A stretch of DNA of 64,000 nucleotides from a virus. Positions 15,538 to 22,985 of the stretch are shown here, one piece after another. The stretch covers positions 1 through 64,000 of IMG/VR virus record IMGVR_UViG_3300036770_005354, one strand, 5' to 3'. Under the pieces are notes generated by a model. It worked only from the letters and a program-made list of their open reading frames with translations, was not told where the DNA came from and ran no database searches. Numbering within the stretch: position 1 is the stretch's first letter; each line of letters opens with the position of its first letter. The position numbers and the translations under genes were made by a program.

Positions 15538-16734
15538 ATGACTACTACTACCATAAAATCAAGAAATACCCAGCTTAACAAAATTAGAGCACAAGCAAAA
15601 AAAGACCCTAGTCCGAATTGGGAGGGTCACGAATCATGGACACATGAAAAATTTGTTTCATATTTTAGAGAATCTTTACGATATTACCAATTAGAAGTTG
15701 CCAGTAAAGACTTAAAACTAAAAGTGATTCAGTGGATGTCAAATAATGACTACACTAATGAACAAATTAAAAAATTCAAAAATTCACCAGATTGGAAATG
15801 TTCTTCTACAATTGGAGCAATAGCAGCTAATTTACTAAGAGGAATGCCGGTTGTTAGAGAAAATTTTAACAATGGAAAAAATTCAGCAGAGTGGCTTACT
15901 AAAGAAATAGACAAAATAATTGTAGGTGAAAAGTATACCGTAGAAAAACCCACAGAAACTCAGGTAAAACAACCAGTCGCAGATTCAGGATTTAATATTC
16001 AAGAAAAAATTAAAGAATCTGCTGGGCAAATGTGTGAAGATATAGATTATAACATTGATACTTTTATTGAGAATCCAAATGAATTCAATCCGTCTTCCAT
16101 CAAAGTTCTAAATGTTTTACGAGGAAAAAATGTAAAAGCAGCACATGCTAGATATATAAAAACTTTTTATCAAAAACAGTTTGATGAACTTCTAGAATTA
16201 TCTAGTGGGAAAGCTGAAGAACAACTTAGAGAAGCATATAGGCATCACCCAAGAAAAAATATCAAAAAATTGATTGAGTTTTATGAAAACGTTTATAAAG
16301 CATGTGATCAGTTAATTGAAGAAGGTAAAGTAAATAAAAAACCAAGAACTAAAAAAGCCAAATCTTCAGAAGAATTAGTTAAAAGTTTTAAGTATTGTAT
16401 AAGGGATGATAAATTAAATCTAGTTTCTTTAAATCCAACCAACCTAATTGGTGCACAGATGGCATTAGTATATAATGTTAAAACAAGAAAAGTTGGAATT
16501 TACAGAAGTACAAGCATCAATGGATTTGAGGTAAAAGGTTCATCTATTAAAGGATTTACAGATACTAGTTGTCAAAAAACATTAAGAACTCCCGTCGCTC
16601 AACTTAAAGAGTTAAAAGATCAGAATACTCAAAAAAAGATAGAAACATGGTTTGATAAAAATGTAAGAACTATTGATACCAAGCTTACTGGAAAATTTAA
16701 TGAAGATGTTTTGATTCTAAAAACATTTAAGTAA
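15538..16734 (+). CDS. Conserved large-phage protein of unknown function (398 aa)
   Basis: Mostly helical, Lys-rich. The N-terminal half has WEGHESWTHEKFVSYFRESLRYYQ, and the central part has HARYIKTFYQKQFDEL and YRHHPRKNIKKLIEFYENV. The C-terminal 110 residues look beta-rich (LVYNVKTRKVGIYRSTS, then GFEVKGSSIKGF). I recall similar proteins in aquatic T4-like phages without assigned function. It is directly behind a strong promoter and likely leaderless. Confidence 0.75.
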   Translation: MTTTTIKSRNTQLNKIRAQAKKDPSPNWEGHESWTHEKFVSYFRESLRYYQLEVASKDLKLKVIQWMSNNDYTNEQIKKFKNSPDWKCSSTIGAIAANLLRGMPVVRENFNNGKNSAEWLTKEIDKIIVGEKYTVEKPTETQVKQPVADSGFNIQEKIKESAGQMCEDIDYNIDTFIENPNEFNPSSIKVLNVLRGKNVKAAHARYIKTFYQKQFDELLELSSGKAEEQLREAYRHHPRKNIKKLIEFYENVYKACDQLIEEGKVNKKPRTKKAKSSEELVKSFKYCIRDDKLNLVSLNPTNLIGAQMALVYNVKTRKVGIYRSTSINGFEVKGSSIKGFTDTSCQKTLRTPVAQLKELKDQNTQKKIETWFDKNVRTIDTKLTGKFNEDVLILKTFK

Positions 16735-16748
16735 CAATAATTTAGTAC

Positions 16749-16777
16749 TTGACTAGATCGAGCTTGTATGCAATAAT
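16749..16777 (+). promoter_or_regulatory. Sigma70-like promoter (TTGACT-N17-AATAAT)
   Basis: -35 at 16749-16754, 17-bp spacer, AATAAT at 16772-16777 with TGC before it (extended -10). The upstream 14 bases equal those of the promoter at 5711. Confidence 0.75.
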
Positions 16778-16785
16778 ACAAGCTC
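16760..16785. promoter_or_regulatory. Operator-like 10-bp inverted repeat over the -10 element
   Basis: GAGCTTGTAT (16760-16769) and ATACAAGCTC (16776-16785) are perfect complements separated by six bases. The repeat covers the 3' spacer, the -10 and the start site of the 16749 promoter, the position expected for a repressor operator. There is no T-tract, so it is not a terminator. Confidence 0.6.
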
Positions 16786-16811
16786 TATAAACTATAAACC
16801 ACAAGGCTTAT

Positions 16812-17084
16812 ATGAACATTAATATTGATTTGTCAAAGTTCGATAATATCAAGCTTGAAGAAAAGTCCAACTTTATGAAAACCGGCAAATCCAAAAGTTG
16901 GCTCGGTGAATATCATTGGGTTAAAATTGAAAATACCGAAGATAAACAGCTAGACATTGAGAAAGCTAAAAAATGGTGTAATAAAAATTTCGGTTCATCA
17001 GCATCCGTGTGGTACGAGCATAAAAGTGTATTTTTCTTTAAAGAAGAAAAAAATATGACTATGTTTATTTTAAAATGGTCTTAA
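16812..17084 (+). CDS. LRWS-family small protein (90 aa)
   Basis: A full member: KKWCNKNFGSS in the middle, then VFFFKEEKNMTMFILKWS at the exact C-terminus. It has its own promoter with a 10-bp dyad and lies 2 kb upstream of the main array, which also starts behind a dyad-bearing promoter. Function unknown. Confidence 0.8.
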   Translation: MNINIDLSKFDNIKLEEKSNFMKTGKSKSWLGEYHWVKIENTEDKQLDIEKAKKWCNKNFGSSASVWYEHKSVFFFKEEKNMTMFILKWS

Positions 17085-17098
17085 TATAATAATTCGTT

Positions 17099-17296
17099 AT
17101 GTCTAATTTATCTCAAGAAAATAATTTTCCAATCAATGATATTGAGTTAAGATGGGTAACAGTTGACAATGTAAAACAACTTCAATATAGAAAAAAGTAC
17201 ATACACACAGACTACAGTGCATTTGATGAAACAACATCTAGTTTTTTAAATGTACCAAAATGGTCTGAATGGATTACACTTAACGAAACTCATTAA
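17099..17296 (+). CDS. Small hypothetical protein (65 aa)
   Basis: ATG 14 bases after the preceding stop. No motif recognised; ends VPKWSEWITLNETH. Short, with weak ribosome-binding site, so modest confidence. Confidence 0.55.
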   Translation: MSNLSQENNFPINDIELRWVTVDNVKQLQYRKKYIHTDYSAFDETTSSFLNVPKWSEWITLNETH

Positions 17297-17315
17297 TAAA
17301 TTTTTGAAAGATCAT

Positions 17316-17567
17316 ATGAAAGAACTTCTGCATTTTCTTGTTTGGTTTGCTAAAAAAGTAGATCCTTTTTATTTTTTATGTATTTTGTCTGTTAGTGTCA
17401 CAATAACTGGGTTAATGATTCAATCAATAAGCACCGTGACAACCGGGATTATGATTATGGTCGGCGTATTTTTAAAAATAACTATATATGACACTGTTAT
17501 TGACAATTGGAAAATATATAAAGAAGAAAAAAATAGTTTACTCACCAAAATCAAGAATTCAAATTAA
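17316..17567 (+). CDS. Small two-helix membrane protein (83 aa)
   Basis: I prefer ATG 17316 (after GAAAG) over the longer frame, which would overlap the previous gene. Two hydrophobic segments are visible (FYFLCILSVSVTITGLMI and VTTGIMIMVGVFLKI), followed by a charged cytoplasmic tail (YKEEKNSLLTKIK). Function unknown. Confidence 0.65.
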   Translation: MKELLHFLVWFAKKVDPFYFLCILSVSVTITGLMIQSISTVTTGIMIMVGVFLKITIYDTVIDNWKIYKEEKNSLLTKIKNSN

Positions 17568-17569
17568 AC

Positions 17570-17917
17570 ATGACAAAAAATGCATTTATTTTTAGTTGGG
17601 ATTACAACGGAATCGAAGCAATCATTCCTATTTCTATATATGAAAATCAAGATAAAGAAAACCTTATTAAACTACTTAAAGGAGAAGAATCTATACCTAA
17701 TCCTTTGAATAGTATTATTCGTAACTTAATTATAAGGGCAAGATTTAATCATCAAAGATTCTATGAAATTTATGCAGTAGATTGTGATGAAAGTCTTGAT
17801 GAAAATTTTTGGAAAAATCAATGGCAAGAACACCCACAACTTACTGCTGATTTAATTAGAGAACGTGGTCACAAAATTTATAGTGATCGACAAACTAAAA
17901 CCGCAGTTATAATTTAA
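17570..17917 (+). CDS. Hypothetical protein (115 aa)
   Basis: Alpha-beta protein starting MTKNAFIFSWDYNGIEAIIPI, with ARFNHQRFYEIYAVDCDE in the centre. ATG two bases after the preceding TAA; immediately upstream of clpP and probably cotranscribed. Not recognised. Confidence 0.65.
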   Translation: MTKNAFIFSWDYNGIEAIIPISIYENQDKENLIKLLKGEESIPNPLNSIIRNLIIRARFNHQRFYEIYAVDCDESLDENFWKNQWQEHPQLTADLIRERGHKIYSDRQTKTAVII

Positions 17918-17926
17918 AGGAAAAAT

Positions 17927-18508
17927 ATGTTAGTACCAATGGTAGTTGAAAAGACAAGTCAGGGAGAAAGAGCATTTGACATTTACAGCCGTTTATTGAA
18001 TGAAAGAATCGTTTTTCTGAATGGCCCAGTTAATGATCATAGTGCAAACTTAGTTATTGCACAAATTCTTCATCTTGAAAGTATGGATTCTAATAAAGAT
18101 ATTAATTTGTATATTAATAGTCCAGGAGGATCGGTAGTTTCAGGATTGGGAATTTTAGATGTAATGGATTTTGTAAAACCAGATATTGCAACATATGTTA
18201 TTGGACAAGCTGCTAGTATGGGATCACTACTTGCTTCATCCGGTAAAAAAGGAAAAAGATTTATGTTGCCACATTCACGACATTTAATTCATCAGCCTTT
18301 AGGTGGAGCAAGTGGTCAAGCATCCGACATGGAAATTCAGGTTAACGAAATTCTACGAATGAAAAAAGATTTAACTAATATCTATGTAAAAAATACGGGA
18401 AAATCTTTTAGTCAGTTGACTAAAGATATGGACCGTGATAATATCATGGACGCACAAGCTTCAATTAATTACGGATTAGCAGATAAAGTTATTGAAAAAA
18501 GGTCATAA
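17927..18508 (+). CDS. clpP: ClpP protease subunit
   Basis: 193 residues, the full length of mature bacterial ClpP plus a short start. The catalytic triad is present at E. coli-like numbers: Ser97 in GQAASMGS, His122 in HLIHQPLGG, and Asp171 in the MDRD segment. [10 protein letters not shown] forms the substrate-groove strand. ClpP assembles two heptameric rings and needs an AAA+ unfoldase; a ClpA-like protein is encoded at 42158. Strong AAAGGA upstream. Confidence 0.95.
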   Translation: MLVPMVVEKTSQGERAFDIYSRLLNERIVFLNGPVNDHSANLVIAQILHLESMDSNKDINLYINSPGGSVVSGLGILDVMDFVKPDIATYVIGQAASMGSLLASSGKKGKRFMLPHSRHLIHQPLGGASGQASDMEIQVNEILRMKKDLTNIYVKNTGKSFSQLTKDMDRDNIMDAQASINYGLADKVIEKRS

Positions 18509-18670
18509 ATGTTTTACTTAGATAAAGATATGTTAAATAAAGTATCATTAGCTTATGAAGTTTATTCAAAAAAAGTAAGACCAGATTTACATATTGAAAA
18601 CTTCATTAGTTGGATGTATAAGCAATATGGAATAGTCGAGTTAAAAAAAGAGGAACATCATGGAAACTAA
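18509..18670 (+). CDS. Small helical hypothetical protein (53 aa)
   Basis: ATG directly after the clpP stop. Product MFYLDKDMLNKVSLAYEVYS..., ending LKKEEHHGN, is likely two helices. The next gene overlaps it by 11 bp and its ribosome-binding site (AGAGGA) lies within it. Function unknown; could be an adaptor of ClpP only by position. Confidence 0.55.
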   Translation: MFYLDKDMLNKVSLAYEVYSKKVRPDLHIENFISWMYKQYGIVELKKEEHHGN

Positions 18671-18836
18671 ATGGATTTTAGAAACTAAAGAAGATCCAGA
18701 AACTGGAGACATATTGTTAGAATTCCCCCCTGAATTACTAGATCAGGTAGGTTGGAATGAAGGTGATACTCTTAATTTCTCCGATAATGGCGATGGTTCA
18801 TGGTCTATCACTAAAGCTGACCCTAAAAATACATAA
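18660..18836 (+). CDS. AbrB/MazE-like small protein (58 aa)
   Basis: Product METKWILETKEDPETGDILL, then FPPELLDQVGWNEGDTL and GSWSITKAD. The FPPELL-x3-GW-x2-GD-x-L segment is typical of the AbrB/MazE swapped-hairpin barrel used by small DNA-binding transition regulators and antitoxins. No toxin partner is adjacent. AGAGGA ribosome-binding site. Confidence 0.7.
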   Translation: METKWILETKEDPETGDILLEFPPELLDQVGWNEGDTLNFSDNGDGSWSITKADPKNT

Positions 18837-18850
18837 TATTTTATCAATCA

Positions 18851-19006
18851 ATGATTAGGGTATTAGATATTATAGCAGTAAATTTTTTACTGCTATTTTT
18901 TAATATTGATAAAAAGTCATTTATTGATGAACTTGGAATTAACTTTATAAGACTTATTTTTATTAGTATAGTAATTATATCATTAATTATATTTTTATTG
19001 TACTAA
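18851..19006 (+). CDS. Small membrane protein candidate (51 aa)
   Basis: Frame from ATG 18851 to TAA 19004-19006 encodes two hydrophobic segments (VLDIIAVNFLLLFF and FIRLIFISIVIISLIIFLLY) separated by NIDKKSFIDELG. No clear Shine-Dalgarno is present and its 5' part contains a terminator-like hairpin, so expression is uncertain. Confidence 0.4.
   Translation: MIRVLDIIAVNFLLLFFNIDKKSFIDELGINFIRLIFISIVIISLIIFLLY
18872..18901 (+). terminator. Probable rho-independent terminator
   Basis: ATAGCAGTAAA and TTTACTGCTAT form an 11-bp stem with a three-base loop, followed by a T run. It lies after the clpP-AbrB operon and before the array promoter at 19042. It is AT-rich, and it also lies inside a small open frame. 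Confidence 0.55.
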
Positions 19007-19041
19007 TGCTGTATTATTGATTTTTTCAGTCAACTATATGG

Positions 19042-19070
19042 TTGACAAGAAATAGTTGCAGTGTTAAAAT
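19042..19070 (+). promoter_or_regulatory. Sigma70-like promoter of the LRWS array (TTGACA-N17-TAAAAT)
   Basis: Consensus -35 at 19042-19047, TAAAAT at 19065-19070, TGT extended -10. An inverted repeat GTCAAC-tatatg-GTTGAC (19029-19034, 19041-19046) has its right arm on the -35, an operator-like arrangement. It is the only clear promoter for the 19097-23598 gene string. Confidence 0.8.
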
Positions 19071-19096
19071 GGTAGTACACTGTAAAAATTTCACGC

Positions 19097-19315
19097 ATGA
19101 CTACTGAAATAAAGTTAAAGCAAGCACTAACTTATCAACAAGAATGTTGGTTAGAGCATCATGTTGGTCCGATACTTTATTATCTTAATAATAAGTATGG
19201 TGGCCAACAATGGTCTGTCGTAAAAGTATATGAAGCTGAGTATCATCAGTTTATCAACTATCTAAAATTTACAGATGATCGTGTGGCTATGCTTTACATG
19301 TTGAGGTGGTCATGA
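19097..19315 (+). CDS. LRWS-family array member 1 (72 aa)
   Basis: First array gene after the promoter at 19042. Ends VAMLYMLRWS; an internal segment WLEHHVGPILYYLNNKYGGQQW corresponds to the family's W-x3-N-x-G region. Its last codons TTGAGGTGGTCATGA also supply the Shine-Dalgarno and start of the next gene. Function unknown. Confidence 0.8.
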   Translation: MTTEIKLKQALTYQQECWLEHHVGPILYYLNNKYGGQQWSVVKVYEAEYHQFINYLKFTDDRVAMLYMLRWS

Positions 19316-19587
19316 AAAAAGACTGTATAGGTGATTTTGTTCAAGCATGGGGAGATTGGGATAATACTCGACCTCGTAGTCTCGCCCATAACTGGGACTC
19401 TAGATTTGCCGACGCAGGCTATTATCGTGTAAATGTATCTGTCGTCAATATAGAATATAATTGGCTTGACATAAACGAATGGTGTAAGGAACAATTCGGG
19501 AAAACACACTATTTTTGGTCAAGAATAGATACCGTTTGGTTTGAATCTGAAAAACACGCAACGTTGTTTATTTTGAGGTGGTTATGA
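19312..19587 (+). CDS. LRWS-family array member 2 (91 aa)
   Basis: ATG 19312 lies in the ATGA overlap; the in-frame GTG six bases earlier is part of the upstream Shine-Dalgarno. Canonical motifs: INEWCKEQFGKT and VWFESEKHATLFILRWL at the C-terminus. The N-terminal half (AWGDWDNTRPRS) is unique to this member. Confidence 0.8.
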   Translation: MKKDCIGDFVQAWGDWDNTRPRSLAHNWDSRFADAGYYRVNVSVVNIEYNWLDINEWCKEQFGKTHYFWSRIDTVWFESEKHATLFILRWL

Positions 19588-19904
19588 ACCCGATTGATAA
19601 AATCACTATTGATGCTACAAATATAATTTGTGAAGAGATTGACAGAGCCGTAATATTTGACACAATAACAGAAGGCTGGCACAAAATGGAGATTACATTC
19701 GACAAAGATCGCTACCACGAACAGAAAGATATGGAAGAATGGTGCTATAACAACATAGGACCCGGTGGTTGGACTTACGGTACTCCTCTAACATGGAAAG
19801 GAATGGGTGACAATTTGTGGGTGGTGCATAACATATTTGGCAGTACTACTTTTGCCTTCAAGAACCCAAAGGATCTGACTTTGTTTATTTTGAGGTGGTC
19901 ATGA
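19584..19904 (+). CDS. LRWS-family array member 3 (106 aa)
   Basis: Contains MEEWCYNNIGPGGW and ends TTFAFKNPKDLTLFILRWS. The insertion between the two conserved segments is longer than in most members. The RWS codons again form the GAGGTGG of the next gene. Confidence 0.8.
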   Translation: MNPIDKITIDATNIICEEIDRAVIFDTITEGWHKMEITFDKDRYHEQKDMEEWCYNNIGPGGWTYGTPLTWKGMGDNLWVVHNIFGSTTFAFKNPKDLTLFILRWS

Positions 19905-20065
19905 TGTTCAAAATCAATGTTGCGTATAGAGACATGTTCTGGGAATGGTGTCAGAATCAAAATATTGTTTGTGAATATATGGGAACTAATAGTTATAGTA
20001 AGTTTGATACCTGGTATATTGGCAATGAAAAAGATAAATTATTTGCCATATTGAGATGGACATGA
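19901..20065 (+). CDS. LRWS-family array member 4 (54 aa)
   Basis: The shortest intact member; starts MMFKINVAYRD (ATG 19901 in the overlap, ATG 19904 also possible), has FWEWCQNQNI, and ends WYIGNEKDKLFAILRWT. It is close to the minimal domain: one helix, a strand, a charged turn and the C-terminal strand. Confidence 0.75.
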   Translation: MMFKINVAYRDMFWEWCQNQNIVCEYMGTNSYSKFDTWYIGNEKDKLFAILRWT

Positions 20066-20256
20066 GTTATACTTTTTGTTTTAGATATGATAAACATCCT
20101 TTCGTAGAAACACAAAAAATACTAGAATGGACAATAAAACATTGCTCAAGTTATATTACAAATGACGCATTTAAACACGAAAACGGTGAGTGGTACTATC
20201 GTTTTTATTTTTATGATAAAAAAGATTATATATTATTCATGTTAAAATGGGCATAA
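20062..20256 (+). CDS. LRWS-family array member 5 (64 aa)
   Basis: ATG 20062 in the ATGA overlap; ATG 20056 is in frame. Contains ILEWTIKHCSSY and ends YRFYFYDKKDYILFMLKWA. Unlike the others its stop is TAA and it is not overlapped by the next gene, which is not a family member. Confidence 0.75.
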   Translation: MSYTFCFRYDKHPFVETQKILEWTIKHCSSYITNDAFKHENGEWYYRFYFYDKKDYILFMLKWA

Positions 20257-20257
20257 A

Positions 20258-20629
20258 ATGAAAACTTCAATTTGGTATAATACTAAAGATAAACAACCTG
20301 ATACATCTGGATACTATCTCGGTTATAGAGGTTGGGGCGTTGGTGGAAAGGCTGACGGTGATCATGATTATAATTATTTTTATTATCATAAAAAAACTAA
20401 TGAGTGGTATACATACGAAAATCAAATTCGGGCCACGTTTCCCGATATCGCTATTGTTTATTACTGGACAGACGCAAACCCATATGCTTGGGTTAATAAT
20501 GATGTATTTAATAAGGCATTCAGACAAACTCATGAAACACAAAAAAATAATCCAGCATTAGAAATTGCTTGGAAAAGAGTAGAAGAAGCAATTCGTCAAT
20601 ATGAAATTATAAAAAGTATGGTGATATGA
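20258..20629 (+). CDS. Hypothetical protein, DUF551-like layout (123 aa)
   Basis: Not an LRWS member, though embedded in the array. Begins MKTSIWYNTKDKQPDTSGYYLGY and later has NEWYTYEN and AIVYYWTDANPYAW, the W..xxxxxPxxxGxYL ... xxxYWxD pattern of short phage proteins near DUF551. A C-terminal helix follows. Function unknown. Confidence 0.6.
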   Translation: MKTSIWYNTKDKQPDTSGYYLGYRGWGVGGKADGDHDYNYFYYHKKTNEWYTYENQIRATFPDIAIVYYWTDANPYAWVNNDVFNKAFRQTHETQKNNPALEIAWKRVEEAIRQYEIIKSMVI

Positions 20630-20648
20630 GATCACTTAAAAAACAACT

Positions 20649-20696
20649 TTGGCCATATATGATTACTATATGTTATTTGTGCTGAGGTGGCCATGA
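20649..20696 (+). pseudogene. Remnant of an LRWS-family gene
   Basis: In one frame, after an in-frame TAA, the sequence reads TLAIYDYYMLFVLRWP and stops at TGA 20694-20696, exactly the family's last strand. The upstream two thirds of a member are missing. The kept part still provides the GAGGTGG and ATGA for the next gene, which may be why it survived. Confidence 0.65.
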
Positions 20697-21013
20697 CTAT
20701 TACAGTACCAAAACTCAAAAAACATAAGCCTATCCTTGTGGCACCTTCTATCCGAATATATTATCCAAAACAATGGACTTGGCAGGATCATCTACAAGAG
20801 TTAGAACTACAATATAACAATTCGATTAGTACTTACAACACCCAAGAAATAACTATGAAGGACATGAAACATGTAAATGAAGTCATGCAGGCTCTGTATC
20901 CTGGACCATATCGTGTTGTAGAAAAGTATCTAACAGATAGAATGGTTTTTGGATTTAGTTTAGAATTTGACGATCCGCATGAAAAGATAATTTGGTTGTT
21001 GAAAAACTCATGA
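20693..21013 (+). CDS. LRWS-family array member 6, degenerate C-terminus (106 aa)
   Basis: ATG 20693 is used rather than GTG 20687. The C-terminus FSLEFDDPHEKIIWLLKNS keeps the turn and strand but has lost the R/K-W pair, and with it the GAGGTGG, so the next gene lacks a good ribosome-binding site. A Pro/Lys-rich N-terminus precedes. Confidence 0.7.
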   Translation: MTITVPKLKKHKPILVAPSIRIYYPKQWTWQDHLQELELQYNNSISTYNTQEITMKDMKHVNEVMQALYPGPYRVVEKYLTDRMVFGFSLEFDDPHEKIIWLLKNS

Positions 21014-21189
21014 CTACAGTAACAATAAAATGTCCAATTACATGGTATGAACAATGCGATTGGATCTATGCTAATTGTAAAAATTGGGTAGATCGAACCT
21101 ACTGGGCAGATTGGCAGATTGGTCATGACGACATTTATTTTGAATTAGAAGATTGTGATGCTATAATGTTTTTGTTGAGGTGGTCATGA
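21010..21189 (+). CDS. LRWS-family array member 7 (59 aa)
   Basis: ATG 21010 in the overlap. Compact member: YEQCDWIYANCKNW, then IYFELEDCDAIMFLLRWS. The C-terminus is canonical and its codons give GAGGTGG for the next gene. Confidence 0.8.
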   Translation: MTTVTIKCPITWYEQCDWIYANCKNWVDRTYWADWQIGHDDIYFELEDCDAIMFLLRWS

Positions 21190-21437
21190 CAGTAACTTAT
21201 AAACCAGTGCCTGGCTTTCCAGAAATCAAGACGCCGGTTCTTCATCTTGTAAAGTATACTGACGAATCAGAATTAACTGGTTTTTATCTGTATTCTCATA
21301 AGGATCTTTTAATAAGTGAATGGTTGAAGGAAAATTGTCAGGGCAATTACTATCATAGTCCAGATTATCTCCCTGAAAAGTTCATTCAATTTGAGGATGA
21401 TCATGATGCCTTATTGTTTGCGTTGAGGTGGTCATGA
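21186..21437 (+). CDS. LRWS-family array member 8 (83 aa)
   Basis: Contains LISEWLKENCQGNY and ends FIQFEDDHDALLFALRWS. The Asp-Ala pair before the last strand (DDHDALLF) is also seen in members 7 and 10. ATGA overlaps on both sides. Confidence 0.8.
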   Translation: MTVTYKPVPGFPEIKTPVLHLVKYTDESELTGFYLYSHKDLLISEWLKENCQGNYYHSPDYLPEKFIQFEDDHDALLFALRWS

Positions 21438-21706
21438 TCGTAAAAACAATAGAAGTGGAAAAAATTTACTCGTCCCTACACAAAAAAATTCTAAATTTTG
21501 GTGTAAATAATCTTCGTTATACTGGTGCTTTTGAAGCTACAGAGTATATTAAAAAGAATTTCCCAAGTGTTTCATATCCCGAATTGGGACCTGAAATGTT
21601 AGTATGGTGTGAAAAAAACTTTGGAAATGACTGGATTTGGAATTGGTCCACTATCTATTTCAAACATGAAAAAGATAAAATGTTATTTTTACTGAGATGG
21701 TCATGA
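21434..21706 (+). CDS. LRWS-family array member 9 (90 aa)
   Basis: The clearest example of the domain: MLVWCEKNFGNDWIWNW, IYFKHEKDKMLFLLRWS. The N-terminal 50 residues are unique. The junction uses CTGAGATGG instead of TTGAGGTGG, keeping Leu-Arg-Trp while weakening the Shine-Dalgarno. Confidence 0.8.
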   Translation: MIVKTIEVEKIYSSLHKKILNFGVNNLRYTGAFEATEYIKKNFPSVSYPELGPEMLVWCEKNFGNDWIWNWSTIYFKHEKDKMLFLLRWS

Positions 21707-21957
21707 TATTCCTAGATACCAATCCACTACATTACAATACTAGATTTTACTTCAAAGAAAATATCATGCCTAACTTACCAAACAATTTTGATGCGTGGTA
21801 CGAAGGTTATCGGTCATGGTTAGCCGAACAAGGTTGTGAAATCATTAAGCACGAACCTAAGTCACTAGGTGATGCATTAGGAGTTAGTACTGGTTATGAT
21901 TGGTTTGGATTTGTTAACGATCAAGATGCTACTTTGTTTTTGCTGAAGTGGTCATGA
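21703..21957 (+). CDS. LRWS-family array member 10 (84 aa)
   Basis: Contains YRSWLAEQGCE and ends FGFVNDQDATLFLLKWS. The junction CTGAAGTGG codes Leu-Lys-Trp. ATGA overlaps on both sides. Confidence 0.8.
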   Translation: MIFLDTNPLHYNTRFYFKENIMPNLPNNFDAWYEGYRSWLAEQGCEIIKHEPKSLGDALGVSTGYDWFGFVNDQDATLFLLKWS

Positions 21958-22193
21958 AAACAGACAACGTAATTTCATTAAAAGGTGTTCAAATAAAGAA
22001 ATCACGATACTATCATGGTAGATATGAGTGTGGATTTTGGGGAAAGCATGGCAGAGAGATGAAACAATGGTTACGTGATACATTCGGCGAAAATGACGAT
22101 ATGATCTATGCCAGTAATGATGACCTAGAAAACAGTTATGATGCTATGATTAATAAAGAACAACTAACTATTCTATTATTGAAATGGTCATGA
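21954..22193 (+). CDS. LRWS-family array member 11 (79 aa)
   Basis: Contains MKQWLRDTFGEND and ends INKEQLTILLLKWS. A Gly/His/Tyr-rich N-terminal segment (YYHGRYECGFWGKHG) is unique. The junction TTGAAATGG has no G-rich Shine-Dalgarno, so coupling to the next gene rests on the overlap alone. Confidence 0.8.
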   Translation: MKTDNVISLKGVQIKKSRYYHGRYECGFWGKHGREMKQWLRDTFGENDDMIYASNDDLENSYDAMINKEQLTILLLKWS

Positions 22194-22393
22194 AAAAATT
22201 ATTAATACAGTTCAACAAAACTACTTTTAACGAATTGATATCATGGTTTGAGTCTCTAGGACACCCTTGTTTAAGTATAGGTATAGTAGAGATCAGCGGC
22301 GCATATTGGAGAGTTAATATCATATATCAGCACTTTGAAGTTAAAATATCTGATGAAAAATTATATACGATGGTATGTTTGAGGTGGTCATGA
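22190..22393 (+). CDS. LRWS-family array member 12 (67 aa)
   Basis: Contains FNELISWFESLGHP and ends VKISDEKLYTMVCLRWS. The Trp-Cys position of the helix is Trp-Phe here. Canonical TTGAGGTGGTCATGA junction to the next gene. Confidence 0.8.
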   Translation: MKKLLIQFNKTTFNELISWFESLGHPCLSIGIVEISGAYWRVNIIYQHFEVKISDEKLYTMVCLRWS

Positions 22394-22587
22394 AAATTTA
22401 TCAACTTAGGGGTTATCCTAGAAATAATTATTTTGTTAAAGATTTTTCTGAGTTTTTAGAAATCATGAATTGGATGAAAGAAAATAAAGTAAAACACTTA
22501 CACGAATCTTCTAGCATTCATGGCTATGAATTTAGTGTAATACCATCTGGGCCTGGATATTCACTATTTGTCTTGAAGTGGTTATAA
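22390..22587 (+). CDS. LRWS-family array member 13 (65 aa)
   Basis: ATG 22390 in the overlap; the ATG at 22375 in frame is an artefact of the junction. Contains IMNWMKENKVKH and ends SVIPSGPGYSLFVLKWL, where the usual charged turn is replaced by PSGPGY. Stop overlaps as TAATG. Confidence 0.75.
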   Translation: MKIYQLRGYPRNNYFVKDFSEFLEIMNWMKENKVKHLHESSSIHGYEFSVIPSGPGYSLFVLKWL

Positions 22588-22985
22588 TGTTAAAACTAAT
22601 ACAAAAACGATATCTTGAATGGCGAGAACGTCGTTTTCTAGCAGCACATGGTTGCGAAACTAGAGAACAATACGATCACATGTACGATCTAGATATCAAT
22701 CGTCCTGCTAGTAGAGTAAAAGATTTTTATCGTGGGTATCCATATGTTTACTGTTTTGAAAATCGTGGCCACAATGTTTATTACTGGGATGTAGCAATAG
22801 ACGGAATATATGTGCTTAGTCAATGGTGTAAGGAAAACTGTACAGATAAATTTAGATTTGATTTCCATCGTGCATCAAGTACATCAAATGGATGGGAAAT
22901 AGATGAACTTGGTGGAGGAGATTATATTTTCTTCGCCTGTAAAAATCCAAAAGATTACACATTGTTTTTGTTGAGGTGGTCATGA
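22587..22985 (+). CDS. LRWS-family array member 14, long form (132 aa)
   Basis: The longest array member. A basic N-terminal extension of about 60 residues (KRYLEWRERRFLAAHGCETR) precedes a canonical domain: LSQWCKENCTDKF and FFACKNPKDYTLFLLRWS. The extension has no recognised motif; its Arg-rich helix could bind nucleic acid. Confidence 0.8.
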   Translation: MLKLIQKRYLEWRERRFLAAHGCETREQYDHMYDLDINRPASRVKDFYRGYPYVYCFENRGHNVYYWDVAIDGIYVLSQWCKENCTDKFRFDFHRASSTSNGWEIDELGGGDYIFFACKNPKDYTLFLLRWS

